64,000 bases of DNA, taken from positions 370,001 to 434,000 of the forward strand of contig JAQGDQ010000073.1 of NCBI GenBank assembly GCA_030141605.1, written 5' to 3'. The stretch is from Tubiluchus corallicola. Its lineage: Eukaryota > Priapulida > Priapulimorpha > Priapulimorphida > Tubiluchidae. A program made the translations under genes and the position numbers. A model generated the notes under the pieces. It saw nothing but the letters and a program-made list of their open reading frames with translations, ran no database searches and was not told where the DNA came from. Numbering within the stretch: the first letter of the stretch is position 1; the number at the start of each line of letters is the position of its first letter. Of the stretch, positions 40,201-50,390 are shown in pieces.

Positions 40201-41699
40201 TAATGAATATTATATTCCATTTTGCAGGACTAATGTTGCCAGGCGCTCTCTAAAATTTACCACTCCACATCTATTGAATAAAATATCAATTTATGTCACA
40301 ACACATCGAAAACTATTTGGCTATAAAAGATATATGAAATCTCTTCTGCTCAAATCTTACTTATAATGCATTTTGGGTTTTGCCGTGAAGTGCGACAGAT
40401 ACACTACATCTCGCGACTGGTTACTTTACAGTTTATATTTTCATACTTCTGCATCGTGTTTCTGCTGAACTCCTTTCTATTTCATTTCTTTTCTCTTTTT
40501 CTCTGTCTTTGTCTATTACTTTATCTTAACTATTCCCCGTTTTTCTATAATTCTCTCTCCCTTGTAAATTAAGTAAAGTAGTTTTTTTCACTTTTCATGG
40601 TGGTCTTACAAGCTTTGCTTCTTGACCACCATGCAGCATCTATTTCTTGTTGACAAACTATTATTTAGTTTAATAACTATGTTAACATAGTTCTGCTAAA
40701 TTTTTGTAATTATATTTGAATTTTTTTCCTTAACTATACCAGAATGTAGTTCTCCCCTTACAACTCTTGTAACTATATTTCATTTTCTAGTTATAGGGCA
40801 TAATAGTTATAAAGATAATAATGAAAATTGTAATGTAAAAATACATGCTGAAGTGATAATAAATTACAATATAATTAGTATTACAAAATTACAATGAAGT
40901 TATTGAACTCATCAGTCACCAGTGCAAATGAAAGGTCATGGTATAATGAAGTAGTTGAGGCTGCAAAAAATATAACATAGATGCTAATAAAGAAAGGGTG
41001 ACGGTCATGAAAAAGTCTGAATGGAAGAAAGAAATACAGAATAAGATTGAATGTTGTATAAAGAATGAATGTGCAGAAAAATGCAGGAGCAGTACCAAAT
41101 TAAGATTTTTAAGGCATACTGAGTGGAGACGACAAAATTACATAGACACATGCAAGCCAGAAGAGGTAAAGATATATTGAAAATAAGACTGAATATGATT
41201 AAAGTTAAAGGGAACTACAAGAATGAGTTTAAGGATCAGTTATTATGCCCATTGTGTGGGGAAGATGATGATACTAATAAACATTTGCTTAGATGTGACA
41301 GATATGGAGAAAGGAAAAAAAAATTGAACTCAGATATATTATTAATGAACAGTGAAAAGGAAGGATGGCTAGAAATTAGAAATCTAGTGAACGAATGCAT
41401 GGAATACATGATAAAGACATTAAACTTGGAAAAGACAACTAAAAGATCAGCGTTATAGAAGAATAGACTTTGCACCCTATGAAGGTGCCCGCTTCTGATG
41501 GGTGGAGAGAGTCGAGTATCGCAATCGCAATCGCAACGTTTAATTCAGTCATGCATCTTGTATCAGCGGGTAAAGAAAGTTTTATTATCATAACTTGCCT
41601 ACAATCATTTTGTCCTTTTTTGCTCAAAGTATTAATGCTTCCAGTTATAAGCATTCCAAGAGTTAAAAAAATTTGATTCCATGTTAAAGTTAACGCCAT
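25222..41699 (-). CDS. SLC35F6: SLC35F6-like nucleotide-sugar-transporter-family protein, 10 coding exons
   Basis: Exons (minus, 5' to 3'): 41699-41599, 39245-39151, 38517-38446, 34515-34376, 34101-33966, 33636-33497, 31902-31722, 30482-30400, 28360-28318, 25403-25222; 1173 nt, 390 aa plus TAA. Phases agree throughout. The protein begins MALTLTWNQIFLTLGMLITG and carries SLC35F6 landmarks: CDLIGTSLAGIGLVYVNAS and QMLRGSIIIFTGIFS (residues ~101-136), QMIIEEVFLKK (~196-206), VGMEGTFGFF, and YYVV...EPFHKTWGI. About ten hydrophobic segments fit a 10-TM DMT-superfamily transporter. The tail has EAEPLL, an acidic dileucine motif fitting lysosomal sorting. Human SLC35F6 is reported in lysosomes and mitochondria; its substrate is not settled. 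Intron 1 starts with GC. The exon 3/4 junction is ambiguous: 38463 with 34517 also keeps frame. Confidence 0.93.
25510..25740. repeat. Inverted pair of tRNA-like SINE heads (SLC35F6 intron 9)
   Basis: The right copy (plus) reads ATGGTGGCTTAGTAGTCTGA with a box B-like GGTTCAAACAC at 25717-25727. The left copy (minus) reads ATGGTGGCCTAGTAGTCTAA with a decayed box B region. They face each other about 95 bp apart. Neither has a convincing acceptor stem, so they are SINE-derived rather than tRNA genes. Confidence 0.55.
26490..26631. mobile_element. Foldback (MITE-like) element, about 58-bp arms (SLC35F6 intron 9)
   Basis: Arms 26490-26548 and 26574-26631 are inverted copies with scattered mismatches: the left contains CCCATTAGGTCTCAATTTTT, the right (read inward) CCCATTAAGTCTCAATTTTT. 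The central 25 nt are a loop. No coding capacity. The ends do not identify the family. Confidence 0.75.
32781..33020. repeat. Long CT-rich (polypyrimidine) tract, SLC35F6 intron 6
   Basis: About 240 bp in which the plus strand is mostly C and T, with CTCTCT runs near 32850 and 32990. The transcript strand is therefore GA-rich. Open frames across it come from composition, not coding. Confidence 0.85.
34632..34692. repeat. Alternating purine-pyrimidine (TG)n-type tract, SLC35F6 intron 3
   Basis: TG repeats mixed with GCATGCGCATG and GCACGCGCATG, ending in GTGTGTGTACAC. Continuous alternation of this kind favours left-handed DNA. Confidence 0.9.
35645..35765 (+). pseudogene. L2/CR1-like LINE C-terminal remnant (SLC35F6 intron 3)
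   Basis: One plus-strand frame reads GPHL-stop-NALSDEVKTPKVLL, then FLNIKLKHFYS and a stop. It matches the 'GP.LWN.LPDE......F...LKT.LF' ending of L2/CR1 reverse transcriptase proteins; the stop replaces the usual tryptophan codon (TGG to TGA). Only the last ~40 codons are recognisable. Confidence 0.55.
36590..36835. repeat. Probable TE-derived repeat with GCCCGAA units and G-run (SLC35F6 intron 3)
   Basis: Contains TTGGGCATCCAGG, GATTCGGGCC, GTTCTGCCCGAATTTGGGC, GTTGCCCGAATG and GGGGGGGGGGCAGTCTGCC, ending near CCCCGTATGCCAATG. The short repeated GCCCGAA words and terminal G-run resemble dispersed non-coding repeats in other invertebrates. No family or ends could be fixed. Confidence 0.35.
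37135..37529 (+). mobile_element. Deleted pogo-like element with transposase tail (SLC35F6 intron 3)
   Basis: The 27-bp terminal inverted repeats starting CCGTATTTTCCC differ at two positions and are flanked by TA. Just inside the left end is a second inverted copy of the repeat (about 37195-37217). The frame 37168-37431 ends with VIIKSFKKCGISNAMDGTED followed by an acidic tail, the C-terminal pattern of pogo/Tigger DDE transposases. The helix-turn-helix and catalytic regions are missing, so it is an internally deleted, non-autonomous copy. It points opposite to the host gene. Confidence 0.8.
39640..40366 (+). pseudogene. LINE reverse-transcriptase C-terminal half (SLC35F6 intron 1)
   Basis: The plus-strand frame 39709-40065 contains ERVKTITFLGIMLHENLDW, then WKPHINYISSKI, the region just after the RT palm in CR1/L2/jockey-type non-LTR elements. 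Near 40060 the frame shifts by one base change and continues as NCGILNLDDL... and YIPFCRTNVARRSLKF to a stop at 40364-40366. The polymerase core and endonuclease are absent. It is antisense to the host gene. Confidence 0.8.
40596..40633 (+). repeat. 10-bp-stem hairpin in LINE 3' UTR
   Basis: CATGGTGGTC and GACCACCATG flank an 18-nt loop, about 230 nt after the LINE stop codon. A 3' hairpin is used by some LINEs for RNA recognition by the reverse transcriptase; that role here is inferred. Confidence 0.6.
40890..41458 (+). pseudogene. Second LINE fragment with zinc-knuckle-like C-terminus (SLC35F6 intron 1)
   Basis: Three frames in succession look like one decayed protein: SANERSWYNEVVEAAKNI, stops, then KKSEWKKEIQNKIE...LRFLRHTEW (40998-41180), then ILKIRLNMIKVKGNYK (from about 41175 in the frame 41123-41458). 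The last has CPLCGEDDDTNKHLLRC, a C-x2-C-x8-H-x3-C motif seen at the C-terminus of several non-LTR retroelement proteins. No RT core remains. It differs from the fragment at 39640-40366. Confidence 0.6.
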
Positions 41700-44411
41700 T
41701 ATTATTTATACACGTGCACCGCAGTAGGCGGTTGTGAATTGTAGCGATTTCTGGTCGGTTAGGCGATGTGCCGCTGTAGCAGGCCACTTCCCCGATCAGC
41801 CCCGTCTGCATGACAGAAGTTGAAAAATAGCAATAGCAAACTAATAAAGAAAATCAGCTTATAATGTTTTAATTAGTTTTATTGACTACAGACGTCACTG
41901 TGCTACACATAACATAATGTTTCAATGTATATATGACCGTATATTGTACTAAAGACTTCCAGTAGTTTCTATCTGGTATGAGATGCGTCAGTCTTAAATA
42001 TTCGTATATAATATTTTAACTGTCATTTAGTACTAATATCTAATGTAATCTTGTAGTAAAACTTGCCAGCTCATGCAGGGTGTAGTCAATTCTTACTGAA
42101 AATGTTTTTATAAATAGTGTATATATTTTGTTGAAGTGAGGATCTTAAATCATGTTTTTAGACTGTTTGATCCAATCCTATAATGAATCATGTTTAAACT
42201 AATATAGTGTTACAAGCAATACTTTAGGATCTAATAAGTCACTATTCGCTAGGCGATAGTATCCACCAGTGCACCTTTACATGAAACATTAGGGATGAAA
42301 ATAACTTTTAAAAATATAATATACAATTTTGAGCATGATATCTTGAGGAAAAAAGATCAAAGTAGACAATGCCACCTCATGAGAAGGAAAATGTGACAGT
42401 TAATATTGACTTATATTTACAAATAAAGAAAAAACTAAAAAAAGTTGTAATAATTAAGAGCGCTAAACCTACTTTTTGACATTTATTTCTAGAAGCGCTT
42501 AACACAACACTGAATATCTAAAAAATTAATGGTTTCAAAAGATGGCTGTGTGTTTCGGTGTAGGGTTGGAGTCAGATTCAAATTTTTTAATGCTTACAGG
42601 CAAATGACTTAAAATTGCTGTAATCGTTTAAGAATACACTAATTTGCAATTAAAACTGTTAATAGAGACCTGCTTAATTTCCAAATTAATAGTCTCGCAG
42701 ACGACTTCCGCGGAGCACCTGTTACTTAATAATCATGGGCGGTAAGTTATAACAATCACGGTGTAACTTGCATTGCATGCATAGCATCACTTGTCTAGCG
42801 GATAACAATTTGACATAATAGGACTAGTTTACACAGTTATGCAGTTTATGTACAGAGCAAGGCAAAATCAGCATAAACTAAAAACGATGTAGTTTTCGTA
42901 ACTCTTACAGTCGAGCCACAACTATTATACCAACGACAAGGCAAATTAATTCAGCTATACATGAAATATAATCGGACCGGCTACGCAGTTAACCAACCAA
43001 GTACTATTTGTCCATCTACAAAACTGAGCAGATCCATTACTTGATGTAAAAATGCTAATAAATTCAAATTTTGTGTAAATACCATTGAGTAGTCAGAGTT
43101 TCTATAAGTATCCATCCTCATAGTAGCTGCAAAACTGTCCAGGTATCTTAATCCACTTATCGTAATTAACTAATATTAATGCTAATATTATAACGAATAA
43201 TAGCTTTCGTTATCATCTTATATATGAGCTTCATTCATTATATCATTCCACTCTGAAGTACTAAATGTTTTCTTTATTATTACACGATTCAAATCACAAT
43301 TTTCAGTTTATTTTTATTACATTTTTGCTTTCACAGGATGGTACAATCTAACACGCCCTGCTTTTCGATTGCCCGCAACGCATTTACACGTATATATAGG
43401 CAAACATAGTATGAGGATTTTTCGTATAGAAACTGTAAAAACGAAATTGTATTATGTTCCTTGTAGGGTCTTTCACAACAACGTTGTACACAAATGTAAA
43501 TGTGTTATTGTGAAATAAATGACTTACATGACTTATGTACTAGCCCGATTTACTTTTGAGTGCACCAGAGACATACAGTTTGTTCTACCAACATATCACT
43601 TTAATTCAGAAATGCAGTTAAATTGAGCTCATTGTTATAACAAACAATACAAAATTTGATAATCGATGTAGTAAGTAATAAACGTAAAACCGTTTGCAGT
43701 AGTATTTCGATGCATATACAGTGACCTTCCTCAGATTAAAAAAGAACAAAAGCTAGTGTCATATTGATCTCTGCTATTGCAGTCAAAATCAAAATATAAG
43801 CTAGTAAAATAAGCACAAATCATGAAAGTAGTAAAAACTCAGCAAAATTTGAATCATAGCTTAAAAAGCTAGGAACAAAGTGCCCAGTGGGGCATCATGA
43901 TATCAAATAAATTAGTACTAAAACATTGAAACAATACAATCGAAAATTCGAATTAATACTGGCCCGTAAATGTGTACGTTCGTTACAATTCATACAAGCA
44001 TTATAGTGTAGCCTCATCGATTTTGGTCCGTTTCAGGCACAAACTGAAGGTTTCATATGTATATCGACAATGTTTCTTAGAAATTCAGTATCAAATTATT
44101 ATTATTAGTATAAATAATTATCGTTATGAGAATCCATCGAAACATTGCAATATTTGTCAACGAAAGTGGTACTTTTGATTTCATTTTTCTCTAACAGGTG
44201 GCTGGCCGGTCGATAGAAATATTGTTGGCTGTGTGCCAGCCAAAATTTCGCTAGACACTGTGGGACGTGGGAGAACGTAACAGCGGACGTCACGGCCAGC
44301 TAGGAACGATCAGTAGTCTTAACAGAAAGTATCATGTGCTTTGATTGTACTGAAAAAGTTGTGAAGCGAGTAAAATAGTTGTGTATTAAATACTTTTTAA
44401 GTATAGTAGCA
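41700..44411. other. Intergenic region between divergent SLC35F6 and Dok-7-like gene
   Basis: About 2.7 kb with no gene. The first ~130 bp beside SLC35F6 is CG-richer and contains CCACTTCC (41784-41791), an ETS-type GGAAGTGG site on the gene's strand, plus a CACGTG at about 41712. The right end holds the 5' flank of the Dok-7-like gene. Otherwise AT-rich with no repeats recognised. Confidence 0.5.
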
Positions 44412-44846
44412 ATGGCTACTATAGTTGAAGGAGTAGTAAAGTTAAGAGAAGGAAAAAAGGTACGCGTTTTTTTGTATACAAACTGCTCCTAATTTTTGGC
44501 GCTAATGAAGAATTAAGCTCTGGCTAAAAAACGCAAGACGGAGCTCAAACTAAATAGAATTTTTGTTTCTAGTCTTCTACATATACTTGAATTTTGAAAT
44601 TTTCTGTTTGTTCATTGTTTTTCGTAGCTAAAGGAAATTATTTTGTTGAAATACATTGTCAATTTTAATATTATGAGAAACCGTTTTTAATATTATGAGA
44701 AACCGTGTAATGTGCCTATCTATGTCAGAGTTATCTGTAATCTATTAACCTATAAGTGCAAGTAAACATACTATACAGATATACGTTGTTTTCTTTTCAG
44801 TGGAAATCTCGCTGGTGCGTTGTTAAGAAATTGAGTCCAGTTGCAG
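44412..44846 (+). CDS. DOK7: Dok-7-like adaptor, first two coding exons (start of PH domain); continues past window
   Basis: Exon 1, 44412-44459 (GT donor), encodes MATIVEGVVKLREGKK. Exon 2, 44801-44846, encodes WKSRWCVVKKLSPVA and ends in phase 1 before GTAAGC. The join reads VEGVVKLREGKKWKSRW, the opening of the PH domain of Dok-7 proteins ('VEG.VKLRDGKKWKSRW.VL.KPSPVAD'). Family role: a cytoplasmic PH-PTB adaptor that binds and activates the receptor kinase MuSK at neuromuscular junctions in vertebrates; the role in this organism is not known. The expected next exon should begin with the rest of a D/G codon and a cysteine-led beta strand. I found no such exon downstream on the plus strand, so intron 2 probably exceeds 19 kb. 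Only 31 residues are visible, so other Dok-like relatives cannot be excluded, but the match is specific. Confidence 0.8.
44663..44706. repeat. 22-bp tandem duplication (Dok-7 intron 1)
   Basis: TTTTAATATTATGAGAAACC plus GT occurs twice head to tail without mismatch. Confidence 0.95.
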
Positions 44847-44881
44847 GTAAGCTGACAACAAATGAATAATTATTAGCTGCA

Positions 44882-44975
44882 CACAGAATTTTAACAAGAG
44901 TCTTGAGTACATAGTTTGGTTTACTGTCACATAGAATTTTGACAAGAGTGTTGAGTGCATTGTTTGGTTTTCTGT
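44882..44975. repeat. About 47-bp tandem duplication (start of Dok-7 intron 2)
   Basis: CACAGAATTTTAACAAGAGT at 44882 and CACATAGAATTTTGACAAGA at 44928 start two adjacent copies, both ending GTTTGGTTT(T/A)CTGT. Confidence 0.9.
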
Positions 44976-46773
44976 ATCCTTGTTGTAATTGTTAACTATT
45001 GTGTATTAAACAGTAAATTAATACCAAGTTAGCGACATTGTCAAAATCATTATCCAATATGCTCTGTAGTAGTTTAGCAGCTGGAGGTCTTAAAATATGA
45101 TGTCATTGATGGGCAGTATTTATAAAATGAAACAATTCACAATTTCCCTTCGGGCGATCACTCCGATCAGACAAACAAACAGTACTGTACTGTCTGTACA
45201 GCATCACAAAGGTGACCCTAATTTTGGCAGTCTGCCAACTAGGTGCTTGTCGCTTTGCCGCGTACTCTCTCAAATTATCTTGGGTTTTGTTGTTTTGTTA
45301 TACAGTGGTGCTGCTGTTTACTGTGGACCTTAACAAGCAATAATTTTTGTTACCGGGTCAGCGCGCTTGTATTTGGCAGAGTGCCAGGATTTCGTAGTTT
45401 TTGGCTACTATTTGAAGTATTAGATTGCAGAAACAAAAACAATACACGTACAGAGTACACATATTGTCCGATAAAAAAATTACAGTTATTCGAAGAAGGT
45501 GCTTGCTATGTTAAATGTGAAGCTGTTTAAAAAGTTTTGGATTTCTTTATTAAATGAAAATATAATTAATTATGGAGTTTAATTGACAGTACCTATGCAA
45601 AGTATACTCTAAAACTTCTAAACTTGTACTATTCTCTGTTGTACATGGTAAAATCAGTCTTGAAAGTGTTAGAGACTGTCTTAGTACCATACATTATAGA
45701 AACTGTAACTATGACTATTTATGGCGTCTTACTAGTAAAACGTCCCTGTTTAGTCAATACAGACTTTGTGAAGTTAGTAACTTCATTATGTAAAGACAAG
45801 CACTAATTTAAGCGCGTTGACTATAACTAAATTGTGCATATTAGTAAGAGCGTATAGCAAGTTCATTGTCATAGTTAATAGAGAACGTCGATCCAACAAT
45901 AGTAGAGACTGGTTTTACTTGGATCTTTAGCTAGACTTTGCGGCCATTCAGTTTGTGCAGCTTGTAAATACTGTACAGTACCTTTCTCCGGGCGGCTTCA
46001 AGAATCTCGAATTTCCGGCGGGGTAGTTCAGTAGCAGTGGAAAGAGGGCGAAAAGCATATGATAACGTGTTGTTAATTTTTAATGACAATAGTATTTACT
46101 TTTAGGGGAAAAAATCCATCAGTGAAGAAGAAAAACAAAGATACTGTCTTTTCTTTATTAATGGGATTTTAATTACTTGAATGATATGAATAACTTTTTC
46201 ACCTTTTCAAATAAAAAAAACTTTTGATTAGAACATTCTATAATTTTTTTCTTGAACATTCAAAACTCGTTGATTTACCATTATTGTTTAAAGAGCTAAT
46301 AACGCGCGCTTTATTTTCCTCTCATTGCTTAGCCACTAAGCAGGTTTGACTCTCCATGGGTACAGCAAATCGCGGTAATGGTGGAGAGAAGAGGTACTAG
46401 CAGTAGGTCTATGGTCCCTGCTTTAGGTCATTGTACGAGAATGCTTGGAATGTTGTTCCTCGTCTGTGTCTTATGAACTATCTGATACAGGGAGAGAGCG
46501 AGGAGACAGCACCATCAGGGAGAGAGAGAGGGTCTAGAGTAGTACAGAACTGATTTGAGTTAAAATAAGCTTGAAAATAATTACCTACAAATTCTAATTT
46601 GCTAGCAAAATATAAATTCCCAGTTAAAAAGGCGTAAAAGTAACGTTTAAATATGAATAAGAAAAAAATTAGTTCTATAATGAAAACTTGTTTAACGTTT
46701 GTTTTTAAATTCAACAGATAACACAAGCCTGCCATGAAACATTTATAATAAGCTACATCGGCATAACATCGAG

Positions 46774-46925
46774 ATTATTATTACCCCGCTTTTACCCCAA
46801 CAACCATGCGCCAGGCAGGGCAACAGCAGGCAAAATTTTGAAAGTCTTTGATATGAACCAGCCGCGGTATCAAACTCAGTCTCCCCGACAGAAAACAAAG
46901 ACGTTATCGATCGCACTATAATTAT
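46774..46925 (-). mobile_element. tRNA-derived SINE, copy 2 (Dok-7 intron 2)
   Basis: The minus strand carries the same body as copy 1: CAAAGACTTTCAAAATTTTG, then CCTGCTGTTGCCCTG and GGGGTAAAAGCGGGGTAATA. The tRNA-like head is more decayed (TATAGTGCGATCG, GAGTTTGATACC in place of boxes A and B). It is antisense to the host gene. The shared body supports a family dispersed in this genome. Confidence 0.6.
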
Positions 46926-47213
46926 ACCACTGATTAGAATTATAAGTTCTAAGCTTTATTTTTTATTTTTTATGAGTTTTTAAAAATGTGATGTTTAGAA
47001 TTGTATTTCCATAACGGAGAAAATGAATTTCTGCTAACATCTAGACTTCCCATAGTGATGGAAATGGAAGGAAAGCACACAGAAAAATTTTTCTACATTT
47101 TGTAGATAGACAAATAGCAAAAGCCGAGTTTCTTTTTCGTTCTAAACAGGAAATTTTGGAAACATTTCCTTTTATTTTTAGAAAAGTCTTACAGACTACA
47201 GAGATACAGAAAG

Positions 47214-47318
47214 TACAAGAAATAAAACTGACAACAAATTTTTTATTGTGTATGAGATGTAATATGTATATATATCTAATACACAATAAAAAAATTGTTG
47301 TCAGTTTTATTTCTTGTA
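47214..47318. repeat. 39-bp near-perfect inverted repeat, 27-nt loop
   Basis: Arms 47214-47252 and 47280-47318 pair at 38 of 39 positions (TACAAGAAATAAAACTGACA on the left; its complement ends the right arm). The loop is 47253-47279. TA-rich sequence follows. Options: a young foldback element or a transcribed long-stem hairpin RNA. The near-perfect stem is unlike a typical animal microRNA precursor. Confidence 0.9.
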
Positions 47319-48256
47319 TATATATATTATATATTTCTTATATATATATTATTCGTTTTTATTCTGTTTTTTATGCCTTTTGACATGTAAATTTTGTTTT
47401 ATTAAAAATTGAAGCTTATGTTTTTTTCTGGACGCCTTATAATAAGTACACTGACATTCATAATGATTGGCTGTATTTTCATTTAAATTTCTGACAATCG
47501 AATGAGTGTGCTTACTTAGATTCAGTTGACCACTGTACTTATTGGTCTGAATACCTTATAATTAAGTTCTTTATTGAGTGGGAAAACAATTTAATGGTTT
47601 TGGACATGAGTGATTTATCGATATTTGAAACAAAGTGTCAGGGCATAACGCGTCCGTAACATAGGAAATACATTATGGTCCTAGTGTAACTAGTGTTGTG
47701 TAAGCGCGGAATTCATGTGCATTGACCGTAATGTATCAGACTGAGAATAACGCAACTCATTGGTGATATTATAAATGCTGTACAATATTAAACATTAACA
47801 TTACAAAATCAGACAGTATTGAAATTTAGGTGAATCTGTTGCTCTGTGGTGAGTATGTCTAGATGACTTGTGTTCATTTTTTTGTTTTTTTTTAATTTTC
47901 GGTTCGTGACGGTTATATAATGTAAATTCTAAGTATTAAGCTTCCACCCATTATAGGTCCACGTGCCACTTGAAACAAAAAAGAGTAATCTCTATGCAAG
48001 AAGTCCATGTAACCATTGGTAAAGGTGTATAGTTTAATCTTTTAATGCTTTTAAAATGTTATAAAATGTGACGTAAATTTCTCACAAAAATGAAAATATG
48101 CATGTTCAGCTGAACTTACTATATATACCCGTTAAACTGAATTGCGAAATTCGTTAACATGGTTTTTACCTTTTATCTACTCTCTCTCTTTGAAACTTTG
48201 TATAATGAGAGTGATGGATGGTTTTAAAAGTTGGTTAAAAAAGATCGACGCCGTGG

Positions 48257-48264
48257 TGACGTCA
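48257..48264. promoter_or_regulatory. Palindromic CRE (TGACGTCA)
   Basis: A perfect CREB/ATF full site in GGTGACGTCAGC, in Dok-7 intron 2. It is one of two in the window, and binding is not shown. Confidence 0.25.
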
Positions 48265-48821
48265 GCAGCAGATTCTTCGTGTCAAACTAACAAGTTTATT
48301 ACGCTCTTGGCGGCTTTATTTTTGGATGTTTAATTTATTTTACCTGTCCAAGGCTAGCAATGACGTATTCTTGTCTTGCAGCAGCTACACAAGTATTTTA
48401 TGGAGATGGCAGGGTTAAGGACGGGTATTAAAAGCAATTTTGGACCTACTGCACTTAGTGACTAATTCACAAAAATTAGGCGAGTGACATCCAAGCGAAA
48501 TTCATCTATTTTACACGACTGTCAGTGTCTCAAAATAAAGCTAGTTTTGAAAATTGTGAAATTAGTGGAATGTTTATCTTTCATCAAGCGCGTACATAAG
48601 ATTTCTTAAATGTTATATGAAAAGTTTCTGTAAGCATTTGATTGCCTCATGCTTTTTGTCACCTGTTGTATTCGGTTGTTTTATTATTTTTATACAGTTT
48701 GGTTGAGCTAACAGAGCGTTTTTGAGCTTAGCTATTGCAATAAACATTTACATTTACATACACACAAAGTAAAATTCAAAGGTCAATACGAAATGCAAGA
48801 CAAAATTTAACATACACACAC

Positions 48822-48843
48822 ATATATATATATATATATATAT
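48822..48843. repeat. (TA)n microsatellite
   Basis: About eleven TA units between CACACACA and TGTTTGTATGTG. Confidence 0.95.
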
Positions 48844-50342
48844 GTTTGTATGTGTTATTCTATTACACCTTAAATGTATTCGTTTTAAATGTAAAATAGT
48901 ACAGTACAAAAACTGTATAACACGTTAGTATTTCATGAAACTTCGGTAAACGTTAAACGTTCCGCTCTTCTTCATTCGCGTTGGTAGTTGGGAAAGAGAG
49001 ATGTCTTTCCTAAACTCTTATAGAGGTTTTTTGCCCAGCTGTTGAATTTTACTGTGAAAAGCAGTAATTATGTATCTTGTATGCACATTTTATTGATGGA
49101 AACAAGTCCGTTTTGTAGTTTCTAATTTAATTTTAATTCTCTATAGTCTGTTACGGGCAAGCATACATTTATTTTCCATGTGGGCTCTCCCTCCCAATCA
49201 CATTGTTGGATCAAAAAATGTGACGTTTTTTTACTGTAGTGAGTAGCCACCTTAGAAAGAGTGTTCTTTATCAATCAGGGGATTGGCCTGCCATTTTTTG
49301 TTGGTATACGTGCATAAAAACACCTGGCGTATCACGACAGGGTCGACTGGGAACAGTTTGACCTAGATCTTTCGATTTTGCACAATCAAGAGACGTATAG
49401 TTTCATGCAAATGGTATTATGGTGTGCATGTATAATTTCTTTGTTCTCTTTGTCCGCATTTCGCGCGTTTTTTGTACATATATATATTGCAATACCTTTC
49501 AAACCATTATAATCCCAGTCTCCCAAGCTAATATTAATGCTATAGAGTATAGATGACTTTCAAAATAGATTGATGCATTGTGTTTTCTGTTTACTATAAA
49601 TTTTCTTGTATTGGACAATTTGCGAATGTTTCACAGTTTTTTGAACATTATAACGTGGAGGAACACTCGAACGCATATAAGCTTGACATAACTTGCTGGT
49701 TTTGAGCTTGTTCGTCTGACGTTCGGCTTTGTGGGCATCAACTCGAGGTGTTGTTAGTAGAGGATACTGAGGGCTTATAGGCGCCGACTGTGGAACGTCA
49801 AACGTGCAGAGGTGCGCTAAACCAGATAAGTACCTGCTGTAAAGCTGACTGAACAATGTTGCTGAAAAATACCTTGGCAGGCACAGGCGCATTTGCTTAC
49901 GTAATGTTTTAGTTTTTAACTTTTGCGTGATAAAAATGTCCACACTTTAGGAGAGTTTCTTATTATATTTCGTCATTCTATTCACTTTTATTTGTGTTTC
50001 TCCCTTCTAGTAACTTGTTTGATACTCAGCAAAAGAGAAAGATCGGTCCCATCACATCTCTGCCCAAACTCGTCGGTGCTGGTATAGGAACGTAGTTTTC
50101 ATAAAAACAAAAACGTGTAAATACGAATTTTTGAAACGTCTACATAATTTAACTAATTTAACTACATGAGCTTACAATGCTATATTGAAGTGAATTACGT
50201 TCTACTGCTTACACTGCCTTCACATCATAACAAATTGCTTTGTCGTCGTGGACTTGCACGACTTTCTTCCAATGACATGGTACGTTCGTTCTATTCGTCA
50301 TAATTTCAATGGATTCAACCCCCGACGACATAATCCATATGT

Positions 50343-50390
50343 GAATATACAAGATGTGACAGATTCGAATATACAAGATGTGACAGATCC
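50343..50390. repeat. 24-bp tandem duplication
   Basis: GAATATACAAGATGTGACAG followed by ATTC/ATCC occurs twice in direct succession. Confidence 0.93.

Noticed and set aside
45426-45530. Candidate Dok-7 exon 3 starting after an AG with (G)AT TGC
   Set aside because: The phase fits, but the translation (DCRNKNNTRTEY...) does not resemble the PH domain continuation and runs to a stop with no donor.
49560-49943. 127-codon minus-strand frame in the Dok-7 intron
   Set aside because: No recognised family and no splice-site support. Kept as an unexplained open frame, not a gene.
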